14,806 nucleotides of DNA from Nitrospirota bacterium. Its GTDB lineage: Bacteria > Nitrospirota > Nitrospiria > Nitrospirales > UBA8639. The stretch spans positions 1 to 14,806 of the forward strand of contig QIMB01000404.1 in the NCBI GenBank assembly GCA_003233615.1. Reading direction: 5' to 3'. The position numbers and the translations under genes are program-made. The notes under the pieces were generated by a model. That model saw only the letters and a list, made by a program, of their open reading frames with translations. It was not told the DNA's origin and searched no databases. This document shows, in pieces, positions 7,891-14,673 of this stretch (within the stretch, counting starts at the first letter, position 1; every line of letters starts with the position of its first letter).

Positions 7891-7903
7891 GTTTAAGAGA
7901 CAG

Positions 7904-7945
7904 CGTAAGTGTCAGCACTCCCGGGCATACTGACCTTGCGTTTTT
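7904..7945 (+). terminator. Intrinsic terminator of the riboswitch expression platform
   Basis: CGTAAG (7904-7909) pairs with CTTGCG (7935-7940, one G-U), and after a bulged T, GTCAG (7911-7915) pairs with CTGAC (7930-7934). This gives an 11-bp stem with a 14-nt loop, followed directly by TTTTT (7941-7945). It lies 14 nt after the aptamer and about 30 nt before the first pilin start, so it can block the whole downstream operon. Its right arm is also complementary to aptamer bases GGGTCAG (7846-7852). Confidence 0.8.
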
Positions 7946-7976
7946 CAATTTAATTCGCCCGACAAGGAGAAGCGCT

Positions 7977-8141
7977 ATGGTGAATCAACTCATGAATTTT
8001 GTAAATGACGAAGAAGGAGCCACTGCAATTGAATACGGGTTGCTGGCGGCCTTAATCTCGGCGGTCATCATTGTAGTGGTTGGGCAGATTGGTATTAAGT
8101 TAAACACTGCTTTCACCACAGTGAATACCAATCTCCCCTAA
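7977..8141 (+). CDS. flp: Flp-type IVb pilin, copy 1
   Basis: A 54-aa prepilin, the major subunit of a Tad/Flp pilus. It has a short polar leader ending DEEG (11-14), then the class IVb processing site G|ATAIEY, with Glu at +5 and Tyr at +6 of the mature protein, and a hydrophobic helix (GLLAALISAVIIVVV). The C-terminus is TVNTNLP. The prepilin peptidase encoded at 11578 should cut after G14. ATG 7977 follows AAGGAG (7964-7969) at good spacing; the longer upstream frame runs through the riboswitch and is not the protein. The gene is the first behind the riboswitch-controlled terminator. A strong hairpin lies between it and the second pilin gene. Confidence 0.93.
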   Translation: MVNQLMNFVNDEEGATAIEYGLLAALISAVIIVVVGQIGIKLNTAFTTVNTNLP

Positions 8142-8170
8142 ATGTTTGGAAGCTTCCTCGTAGAGGATTT

Positions 8171-8211
8171 CGGGAGACCTTTCTAATCCCATTGGTTAGA
8201 AGGGTCTCCCG
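8171..8211 (+). terminator. Strong 16-bp hairpin between the two pilin genes
   Basis: CGGGAGACCTTTCTAA (8171-8186) pairs along its full length with TTAGAAGGGTCTCCCG (8196-8211), one G-U pair, with a 9-nt loop. It is followed by GGCTTTAT, only a weak T-run. It probably acts as a partial terminator or as a 3' stabiliser of the flp1 message, raising pilin 1 above downstream genes. Stem formation is clear; the function is inference. Confidence 0.75.
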
Positions 8212-8283
8212 GGCTTTATGGAAAGAGGAAGAAAGGAATGATGGATCGTTATTCCGTATTGTCCAGATAGGAGATGTTACAAC

Positions 8284-8457
8284 ATGAAGACCGCCATGTA
8301 TCATTTTAAAGTCTGGGTCGTTGATGAAGAAGGCGCCACGGCTATTGAATATGGCTTATTAGCAGCTCTTATTGCCGGAGTGATTATTACAGCGGTGAGT
8401 ACATTGGGGACGAAAGTCGCAGGACTCTATGCCACAGTGAATACAAGTTTGCCTTAG
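8284..8457 (+). CDS. flp: Flp-type IVb pilin, copy 2
   Basis: A 57-aa prepilin. It shares with copy 1 the exact block DEEGATAIEYGLLAALI and an almost identical end (TVNTSLP), while the leader and mid-helix differ. Processing is expected after G17 (G|ATAIEY). ATG 8284 has GGAG at 8270-8273. A second in-frame ATG at 8296 lies nearer the cleavage site but has no better ribosome site. It is probably a tandem duplicate of flp1. It could be a minor subunit or an alternative pilin, which sequence alone cannot decide. Confidence 0.92.
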   Translation: MKTAMYHFKVWVVDEEGATAIEYGLLAALIAGVIITAVSTLGTKVAGLYATVNTSLP

Positions 8458-8491
8458 ACCATGCTCTAGGGAATCACAGCACGAGCATGGT
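8458..8491 (+). terminator. 9-bp hairpin directly after the second pilin gene
   Basis: ACCATGCTC (8458-8466) and GAGCATGGT (8483-8491) are exact complements around a 16-nt loop, beginning at the first base after the flp2 stop codon. No T-run follows, so message protection or processing fits better than termination. It is the second hairpin in the pilin segment. Confidence 0.6.
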
Positions 8492-8599
8492 GCCATATGC
8501 ATCAGGTCTCATCAAATGTCATGAAGTGGCCATTCTCTCACTATCATCAATCAGGCGGTATTGCGAGAAGGCAATCTGTGTGAAGGAGGATATTCCCAT

Positions 8600-9916
8600 A
8601 TGAAATCTATTCGCCATATTCTAGCTAATCAGAAGGGCGCCTACTTCCTGATGTCCGCTATCGTGCTCAGTGTCATGGTGGGATTTTCGGCGTTGGGCGT
8701 TGAAATTGGACGATGGTATGCCATTCAAGCAGAAATCAGCAAGTCCATTGATGGCGCCGCGTTTGCCGGGGCGAAAAATATCAACAATCCGTTATTCCCA
8801 GATGATGAGGCCCTAGAAGCATTTGTGGTTCAAGTGGCTCAAGCCAATTTTCCTCCCGGTCTGTTAGACACGGATGCCCCAGCATTTGTTGCGAATCTTG
8901 ATCCCACCAATGGACAAGTCACCGTTAATGGGTCGGTGAATTCTGTGAACCATCTGACGACAATCTTTGAAACAGGAACAGCCACGACGGCCATGAGTTC
9001 TTCTGGTTCAGCGTTACTCCGTAGAGCCGAGATTGCGCTCGTCTTGGATGTCTCGGGTTCGATGGGCAGGCCACCTGGAGATCCCCCCATCGATGAGCTT
9101 CGGCCCGGGGCCACGGGGTTTGTAGATAATTTTGAAAGCTTTCAAAAAGACCATAAAATGGCACTTGTTCATTATGCAGCAGGCGTCCAGGTCCCTTTTG
9201 ATTTGGGTTACGATTTTAAAATTAACGGCATGAACGATGCTATCAATGCGTTAACCCCTGACAATGGGGGAACCAATTCAGAGGATGCTCTCGCTCAAAC
9301 TGGAACCCTTGACTGGACACCCGGGCAGATGGCACTGCCTGTGAATGTACGGATTAGGCAAGTAGTGGTCTTCTTCTCCGATGGGGAACCCACGGCCTTT
9401 CGAGGAAGTTTTACCAAGGGTGGTAATACCTATGACGCGGTTGAACAGGTGTTTGTCAATAATGGGGACGTCATCCCGACGCTCAAAGACCCCTATGTCC
9501 AGAATTCAAATTTATCCCCTTCTATTAGTGGGACGGATAACACTGGAAATGGACAAAGCAGCGGGCCGTGTGGCTCCTCATCGACGAAATGGCACATTTT
9601 CGATGATGCAACCTATGGATTCGCTCAGTTCGGGCCCACCGCAGGGTTGTTGCCCGAAGAATGTAATATTGGTGTTGGGTCTCCTTTAAAAGATTATGTT
9701 GAATGGGTCGCCAGGCAAAAGACCTTTGATCATGCTACGGCTTTGAAAACTGCGGGGATTGAACTCTATACCATCGGGCTAGGGGATGCTGATGAAGATT
9801 TCATGAAATCACTTGCAACAGATGACGACCATGCCTTTTTTGCGAATAGTTCCGCGGAACTTGCAGGAATCTTTCAGGAAATTGCGAATAAACTCAAACT
9901 CATTCTTGTGAGTTAA
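8600..9916 (+). CDS. tadG: TadG-like pilus assembly protein with von Willebrand A domain
   Basis: A 438-aa protein. It has an N-terminal Tad-type membrane segment (about residues 14-37, in AYFLMSAIVLSVMVGFSALG), a helical GRWYAIQAEISKSIDGAAFAGA stretch usual for TadE/TadG proteins, and then a periplasmic vWA domain. The metal site (MIDAS) looks complete: DVSGS (150-154), Thr 225 in GGTNSEDAL and Asp 261 in FFSDGEP. Two cysteines in the C-terminal third (GPCGSSS and PEECN) could form a disulfide. TadG proteins help assemble or anchor the Flp pilus; the ligand is unknown. I chose ATG 8600 because AAGGAGGA (8583-8590) precedes it; the frame is open from 8561. It is followed by a 72-bp gap and the tadE pair. 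Confidence 0.88.
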   Translation: MKSIRHILANQKGAYFLMSAIVLSVMVGFSALGVEIGRWYAIQAEISKSIDGAAFAGAKNINNPLFPDDEALEAFVVQVAQANFPPGLLDTDAPAFVANLDPTNGQVTVNGSVNSVNHLTTIFETGTATTAMSSSGSALLRRAEIALVLDVSGSMGRPPGDPPIDELRPGATGFVDNFESFQKDHKMALVHYAAGVQVPFDLGYDFKINGMNDAINALTPDNGGTNSEDALAQTGTLDWTPGQMALPVNVRIRQVVVFFSDGEPTAFRGSFTKGGNTYDAVEQVFVNNGDVIPTLKDPYVQNSNLSPSISGTDNTGNGQSSGPCGSSSTKWHIFDDATYGFAQFGPTAGLLPEECNIGVGSPLKDYVEWVARQKTFDHATALKTAGIELYTIGLGDADEDFMKSLATDDDHAFFANSSAELAGIFQEIANKLKLILVS

Positions 9917-9988
9917 CATGACTAGGCTTTTCATGAGACGAGAGGGCTGGAGTTGTTCCACTCCGTCACGAATTTGGAGGGAAGTATC

Positions 9989-10513
9989 ATGATCGGTTGG
10001 CGCCCATTCAGAAAGAGGATTAGGACAGTTTGCGGAAATGATTCAGGGGTTTCCGCGGTTGAAGTCGGGATTACCCTGCTTCCCTTTTTGTTAGTGGTGT
10101 TTGGAGTCCTGGAATTTGGTTGGTACTTTCTCCAAACCCATACGATGAATACTGCTGTCAGTGAAGGCGTTCGAATCGGGACAACCGGTGCCGTCCTCGA
10201 GGATCCACCCGGAACCCCCCTGTCTCGTGAGGCTTCTATCAAAAAGGCCATTATCGATAAGGCTGAGGGTATCATGGTGATCTACCCGGGGGATATTAAA
10301 ATATTTGCGGTTGATGCCGACTGGACAGATCCCGATGACCCGGCTGTGGTGAATGCGGCTGCGGCTGGTGGAGCAGGGGCATTTATGCGTGTCCGTGTCC
10401 TCTATGATCATCAATTTTTTACTGGTTTGGTTGGCGGGTTTTTTGGTGGTGGCTCTGGATTGGTCCAATTGACATCGGAATCAACCTATAGAAATGAAAA
10501 CTTCATCTTATAG
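9989..10513 (+). CDS. tadE: TadE-like pseudopilin 1
   Basis: A 174-aa protein. It has a basic leader followed by DSG|VSAVEVGI (prepilin-like site after G20, Glu at +5), one hydrophobic helix (about 26-45) and the TadE-type ...GWYFLQTHTMNTAVSEGVRIG, then a periplasmic domain with a glycine-rich GGFFGGGSG near the end. TadE pseudopilins are processed by the same peptidase as Flp and assist pilus biogenesis. ATG 9989 has GGAGGG (9976-9981) at good spacing; the frame extends up to 9953 without support. The second tadE-like gene starts 38 bp downstream. Confidence 0.88.
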   Translation: MIGWRPFRKRIRTVCGNDSGVSAVEVGITLLPFLLVVFGVLEFGWYFLQTHTMNTAVSEGVRIGTTGAVLEDPPGTPLSREASIKKAIIDKAEGIMVIYPGDIKIFAVDADWTDPDDPAVVNAAAAGGAGAFMRVRVLYDHQFFTGLVGGFFGGGSGLVQLTSESTYRNENFIL

Positions 10514-10551
10514 AGAATATACAACCAAGTACTTTATTGAGGAGGGCCTTA

Positions 10552-11133
10552 ATGATGAATCGGTCTTCACAGAATCCATGGTCTGAGCGGGGGAGCGCGA
10601 CAATTGAATTCGCGGTCTCTTCCATCTTGTTTATGTTTTTAGCTTTTGCAACTGTGGAGTATGGCATGTTGTATAGTGAGCGACATGCTGTCACTACCTT
10701 GGCTCGAGAAGGCGCCAGTCTTGCCTCACGGCAGTTGACAACCAATGGCAATATTATGGCGATGATGACCTCGACGGAAGGGACGTTAGGGCTCAAGGGG
10801 AATCCGGAAAAGTACCAAATATTTTTAGCACAAATCAATGGAGCGACGGCTCCAGGGAATGGCCCACAATGTACCGTGACTCCAGCAGGTACCTTAACCC
10901 ATCCTGATATTGTTGTTCCTGACACTGGCGCCCAGTGTGATTTACCAAATAATTTGTATAATCTTCTCCAATGGAATGTCGTGGATAACGTTCCAGGAAT
11001 TAATCAATTTACTGTCATGACGGTCTATTATCAGCATAGTGCTCTGACGCCTGTTGGGGGGATGACTCCGTTTTTAGGTGGCACTGGTCATCAGGATACC
11101 AACCTCCTTTTAGCCAGTCGTGCGATTTTTTAG
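10552..11133 (+). CDS. tadE: TadE-like pseudopilin 2
   Basis: A 193-aa protein with a prepilin-type site ERG|SATIEFAVSS (after G14, Glu at +5), a hydrophobic helix (about 21-38) and VEYGMLYSERHAVTTLAREGASLASR, characteristic of TadE/TadF proteins. The periplasmic part has two cysteines (PQCTV and AQCDL) that could pair. It likely works with pseudopilin 1, as tandem TadE/TadF pairs do in other Tad loci; it may be the TadF counterpart. TTG 10537 is also in frame, but GAGGAGGG (10539-10546) places the start at ATG 10552 or ATG 10555. A large inverted-repeat structure begins a few bases after its stop. Confidence 0.85.
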   Translation: MMNRSSQNPWSERGSATIEFAVSSILFMFLAFATVEYGMLYSERHAVTTLAREGASLASRQLTTNGNIMAMMTSTEGTLGLKGNPEKYQIFLAQINGATAPGNGPQCTVTPAGTLTHPDIVVPDTGAQCDLPNNLYNLLQWNVVDNVPGINQFTVMTVYYQHSALTPVGGMTPFLGGTGHQDTNLLLASRAIF

Positions 11134-11577
11134 AGAACAACGAGACAGCATGCCTTTGGCAAGGAAAGATCTTGTTGCATGCTTGGTCCTCAATCAATTC
11201 TCTCGTTGATTCACGCATAAGGTGTATGACATGGCACGTTGTTTTCGGAGTATAGCCTTGTCATGAATGGGTTTGTCCTCTAAAAATACCCTATAGGTTC
11301 CGCCCTCTTCCTAGCAGCATACCGCATATACTGCGGTCGCTTTCGTTCCTGTCATTCCCTATTAGCGCTCCCGAAAAATTGTCATGCTCATTGGTGAGAG
11401 CCTTCATCAATCAACCATTGGCAACCGTTGTATGTGTCTCACCTGGTTTTTTGTCACCATAATTTCCACTATCTGTTGCTACAGATTAGGAAAACAACCG
11501 CCGATTCATATGCTTGTTACACAACCCTGCATGCGAAGGGCACTCAGCGTTCAGGCATAGCAGAGAATGAGATACGG
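11134..11577. other. Intergenic gap splitting the Tad locus
   Basis: A 444-bp gap with no supported gene between tadE2 and the prepilin peptidase. It holds the nested inverted repeats at 11138-11208 and a perfect hairpin ACCGCA-TATAC-TGCGGT at 11321-11337. The rest is plain AT-rich sequence. The peptidase frame is open upstream to 11428 but has no ribosome site or family resemblance there. The gap probably separates two transcription units. Confidence 0.5.
11138..11208 (+). repeat. Nested inverted repeats after tadE2 (candidate terminator or processing structure)
   Basis: Three complementary pairs nest in one 71-nt region: CAACGAGA (11138-11145) with TCTCGTTG (11201-11208), AGCATGC (11147-11153) with GCATGCT (11177-11183), and CAAG (11160-11163) with CTTG (11171-11174). 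The whole can fold into one branched hairpin. It begins 4 nt after the tadE2 stop. No T-run follows, so a factor-dependent terminator, mRNA-stabilising element or small palindromic repeat unit are all possible. Confidence 0.6.
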
Positions 11578-12135
11578 ATGACATATCCTGTAATTATGAT
11601 CACACCACTCTTTATACATGGGGTTTTGCTTCTAGGGATTATTTGTGCGGCCGTAGTGGATGTTCGATCCAGTCGTGTTCCTAATCTCATCACATTTCCC
11701 TTAGCCCTCGTAGGACTTGCGTTTCATGCTCTATCTGATTCCGGGAACGGGATCCTCTTTAGTGTGGCAGGATTGGGCTTAGGGTTTATCTTCTTGATTG
11801 GATTTTATATCTATGGGGGCATGGGGGCGGGTGATGTCAAGTTGCTGGCTGCCATAGGTGCCGTAGTTGGCCCGCTGAACGTCTTTATGGGATTTCTCTT
11901 TGCTTCCTTGTTGGGTGGACTATATGCCCTGGCGATGATGGGTTGGTATTTAGGTTTAGCCAAAACGGCGGAAAGAATAAAGATCATATTGGTCGGTATG
12001 GTGTTCATGAGGATCAATGTGGCCGATTCTTTGGAACAAACCACTCTACCGAAACTTCGGTATGCGCTCGTCATTGGTCTTGGGACGCTCATTGGACAGG
12101 GGTATCAATGGTTTAAGACTTTTCAAGATTATTGA
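11578..12135 (+). CDS. cpaA: Prepilin peptidase (A24 family, TadV/CpaA type)
   Basis: A 185-aa polytopic inner-membrane aspartic protease that removes the leaders of Flp and TadE prepilins. The two catalytic aspartates are visible: D28 in VVDVRSSRVPN and D86 in the GMGAGDVKLL motif (81-90). Several hydrophobic helices surround them. It lacks the N-terminal cysteine-rich methylase domain of PilD-type enzymes, as expected for TadV/CpaA. The frame opens at 11428, but I take ATG 11578 because the preceding residues are polar, low-complexity and unlike the family; its ribosome site is weak. It lies after a 444-bp gap from the pseudopilin genes. Confidence 0.88.
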   Translation: MTYPVIMITPLFIHGVLLLGIICAAVVDVRSSRVPNLITFPLALVGLAFHALSDSGNGILFSVAGLGLGFIFLIGFYIYGGMGAGDVKLLAAIGAVVGPLNVFMGFLFASLLGGLYALAMMGWYLGLAKTAERIKIILVGMVFMRINVADSLEQTTLPKLRYALVIGLGTLIGQGYQWFKTFQDY

Positions 12136-12182
12136 TCGAGTGAAATGTAAAAGACTTAAGAAAGTGCGAATGGAATCCGATA

Positions 12183-12211
12183 TTGACATGTAAGTCACGA
12201 GAAAACTATCT
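12183..12211 (+). promoter_or_regulatory. Possible promoter before cpaB
   Basis: TTGACA (12183-12188), a 17-nt spacer and CTATCT lie in the 154-bp gap before cpaB. The -35 is a consensus match, the -10 is poor. It could start a separate transcript for cpaB, cpaC and downstream genes. Confidence 0.35.
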
Positions 12212-12289
12212 GTTCGGGCAGCTTCAGAGACAACATCAAGGAACGAAACACGCGAATTTCAAGAGGATGCATAAAGAGGAGGCACGGTG

Positions 12290-13102
12290 ATGGGACAAAA
12301 ACGTCCACTGTTATTTTTAGGTGCTGCGATCGGAATCGCCCTGGTGACAACAGTTTTGATTTTGCAATGGCTTCAAGGACAGCAGGCAGCCGAACCAGAG
12401 GCCCAGCCTGTCGTGGAAATAGAGGGATCTGAAATTGCCGTGGCGAGTGTTGATGTGCCCTGGGGAACGCCATTAACAGACGAATTTATTCGATTGGTTG
12501 CGTATCCGGAGGACGCACTGCCTGTTGGACATTTTACAACCATCGATGACCTTACAGGTCGAGTGATCCTTGCGAATATAAAGAAGAATGAACCGATTAT
12601 GGAATCAAAGCTTGCTCCAATTGATGTCACCACCGGCGGAGTCAGTGCCGTGATGGATCCTCAAAAGCGTGCGATGTCAGTTAAAGTCAATGAAGTTGTG
12701 GGTCTTCCTGGATTTATTCAGCCTGGGGATCGGGTGGATGTGATGGTGACGTTTGCCCGGCCAGGGAAAACGAAAGATCCACAAATCACCAAAGTCGTGT
12801 TGGAAAACTCTCTGGTCCTTGCCACTGGCACGCAAATGGAACGAGTCAATGGAGAAGAGCCAAAGGCCGTCAAAGTCATTACGCTTGAGGTCACACTCGA
12901 AGAGGCAGAGAAATTGGCCATGGCATCCAATGGGGGGAAAATACGGCTTGCACTTCGAAGCCCTCTTAATCGCGACATTAAGAAAACTCGAGGTGCGAAA
13001 TTTTCCGACCTGATGACCTCGTATCAATTAGCTCCCAAAAGAAGTAGTCGTGTGAGGGTAGAAGTCATTAAGGGGAAAGAGAAGTCAGTTCGAAGATTTT
13101 AA
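12290..13102 (+). CDS. cpaB: Tad pilus assembly protein CpaB/RcpC
   Basis: A 270-aa protein with an N-terminal signal-anchor helix (about residues 7-27), a SAF-type domain (about 48-110, including VASVDVPWGTPLTDE and ANIKKNEPIMESKLAP), and the RcpC/CpaB C-terminal domain (about 117-225, with MSVKVNEVVGLPGFIQPGDRVDV). CpaB is periplasmic and supports the secretin pore of the Tad system; SAF-type domains are thought to bind glycan or pilus components. ATG 12290 has AGAGGAGG (12275-12282) at ideal spacing; GTG 12287 is too close. It precedes the secretin gene by 81 bp, with a small hairpin CTCAG/CTGAG (13124-13139) between them. Domain order and length are normal. Confidence 0.9.
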   Translation: MGQKRPLLFLGAAIGIALVTTVLILQWLQGQQAAEPEAQPVVEIEGSEIAVASVDVPWGTPLTDEFIRLVAYPEDALPVGHFTTIDDLTGRVILANIKKNEPIMESKLAPIDVTTGGVSAVMDPQKRAMSVKVNEVVGLPGFIQPGDRVDVMVTFARPGKTKDPQITKVVLENSLVLATGTQMERVNGEEPKAVKVITLEVTLEEAEKLAMASNGGKIRLALRSPLNRDIKKTRGAKFSDLMTSYQLAPKRSSRVRVEVIKGKEKSVRRF

Positions 13103-13183
13103 CTCATGGATGTTATTCCACGACTCAGGAATAGCTGAGGATCGTCTGGTATTCACCCACGTTAACCATAAGCAGGTACTATT

Positions 13184-14644
13184 ATGCCACGTTTGTTACA
13201 GCAAAAATTGATCATGATTGGATTGAGTGTGTTGTTGAGCAGCCCTGTCTGGGGAGAAGGCTTGACGTATCAGACTTCTCAAATCAATACACCTCAGTCC
13301 TTGGAGTTGACGGTGGGAACCTCAAGAATTATTGAAAGCCCTATGAAATTTAAACGTGCGTCTCTCGCTGAACCTGAGATAGCTGATACCATCGTGATCT
13401 CGACGCAACAAGTCTATGTGACAGCAAAAAAAATTGGTACGACCACACTGACGTTATGGGCTCAGGATGGCAAAGTTTCGAATGTTCTTCAAGTTCGAGT
13501 CACTCCTGATGTGACCCGATTAAAAGAACAGATCCATATGCTATTGCCGGATGAACCGAACATACAAATCATGGCAAGCAACGAACACATTACAGTGGCA
13601 GGAAATGTGACCAGTGTTGAAGCATTGAACAAGGCGTTAGTCTTGGCCGAACCCTTTGCTCCAGAAAAAATCATTAATCTGATGCAGGTTGGGGGTGTTC
13701 AACAGGTGATGATGGAAGTCAAAATTTCGGAAATGCAACGAGGGATATTGAAAAGACTTGGTGTAAATTTTACCAGGCGACAACTGAACGGCCGTGATTT
13801 TTCCATTGGAAGGTTGAATGCATTAAGTACATTCGAAGCAGACCCCCTAGGCGCAGGTGGTATAACCGTTTTTGCTTCCCAGGCCGCGAATACGTTCTTG
13901 GGATTTAATATCGGCCAGGATGCATGGACGGTGACTCTTGATATGTTGAAAGAACATGGATTGTCAAAATCTTTAGCCGAACCGACGTTGATTACTGAGA
14001 GTGGTCAGCCAGCGTCATTCCTTGTTGGAGGGGAATTTCCCGTTCCGATTCCTCAGCAATTGGCCCAAATCACTATCACGTTTAAGGAGTTTGGTGTTGG
14101 CTTGAAATTTACCCCGACGGTTCTGTCGAAGAATCGAATTTCTATCGTAGTGAATCCTGAGGTTTCAGAATTGGATTTTGCCAATGGAATTCAATTGGGC
14201 GGGTTTCAAGTCCCATCTTTGATAACCCGTCGTGTGAAGACCGTGGTGGAGTTAAGGGATGGGCAAAGTTTTGCCATTGCCGGGATGCTTCAGGAGAATA
14301 TTCGGGAGACGGTTGCCAAATATCCGGTGCTCGGCGATATCCCGATCTTAGGTGCATTATTTCGGAGTTCGTCGTTTGAAAAAAATGAAACTGAGCTTAT
14401 TGTGATTGTGACGCCACATCTGGTGAAACCACTCAATGTGGTGAAACAGACATTGCCGACGGATCATTATTTGGAACCAAATGATTTTGAATTCATGTTA
14501 ATGGGGTATGTGGAAGGCGTGTATCCCGAAAGCCGCGTTCCTCGACCTTCTGAAGCCTATCAGATCGGACAACCCCGGATGGCTACTCGTATGCCTTATC
14601 AAAAAGGGGGAATAGAAGGTGTGTTCGGTCATCTTGCGCCCTGA
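13184..14644 (+). CDS. cpaC: Outer-membrane secretin CpaC/RcpA
   Basis: A 486-aa protein with a cleavable signal peptide (about residues 1-24, ending PVWG), a pilus-secretin N-terminal domain (about 38-107, with QSLELTVGTSRII and ADTIVISTQQVYVT), a BON-like segment (about 110-168), and the secretin C-terminal domain. The last carries VMMEVKISEMQR, LAEPTLITESGQPASFLVGGE, VPIPQ, VGLKFTPTVL and AGMLQENIRETVAKYPVLGDIPILGALF, ending ELIVIVTPHLVKP. It forms the outer-membrane channel for the Flp pilus. A tail of about 60 residues follows the pore domain, with no known motif. ATG 13184 has only a weak AGG upstream, but the signal peptide starts right there. The next gene follows 29 bp later. Confidence 0.93.
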   Translation: MPRLLQQKLIMIGLSVLLSSPVWGEGLTYQTSQINTPQSLELTVGTSRIIESPMKFKRASLAEPEIADTIVISTQQVYVTAKKIGTTTLTLWAQDGKVSNVLQVRVTPDVTRLKEQIHMLLPDEPNIQIMASNEHITVAGNVTSVEALNKALVLAEPFAPEKIINLMQVGGVQQVMMEVKISEMQRGILKRLGVNFTRRQLNGRDFSIGRLNALSTFEADPLGAGGITVFASQAANTFLGFNIGQDAWTVTLDMLKEHGLSKSLAEPTLITESGQPASFLVGGEFPVPIPQQLAQITITFKEFGVGLKFTPTVLSKNRISIVVNPEVSELDFANGIQLGGFQVPSLITRRVKTVVELRDGQSFAIAGMLQENIRETVAKYPVLGDIPILGALFRSSSFEKNETELIVIVTPHLVKPLNVVKQTLPTDHYLEPNDFEFMLMGYVEGVYPESRVPRPSEAYQIGQPRMATRMPYQKGGIEGVFGHLAP

Positions 14645-14673
14645 GGAGTCATGAGAGAAAAAAGGAGAGAATC

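Noticed and set aside
7745..7933. 62-codon plus-strand frame upstream of flp1
   Set aside because: It lies across the riboswitch aptamer and the left part of the terminator, and its protein is polar and unlike any known family. The RNA structure explains the sequence better.
11428..11577. 50-residue N-terminal extension of the prepilin peptidase
   Set aside because: The residues are polar and low-complexity in a family that starts at the first membrane helix, and the stretch overlaps a gap with hairpins.
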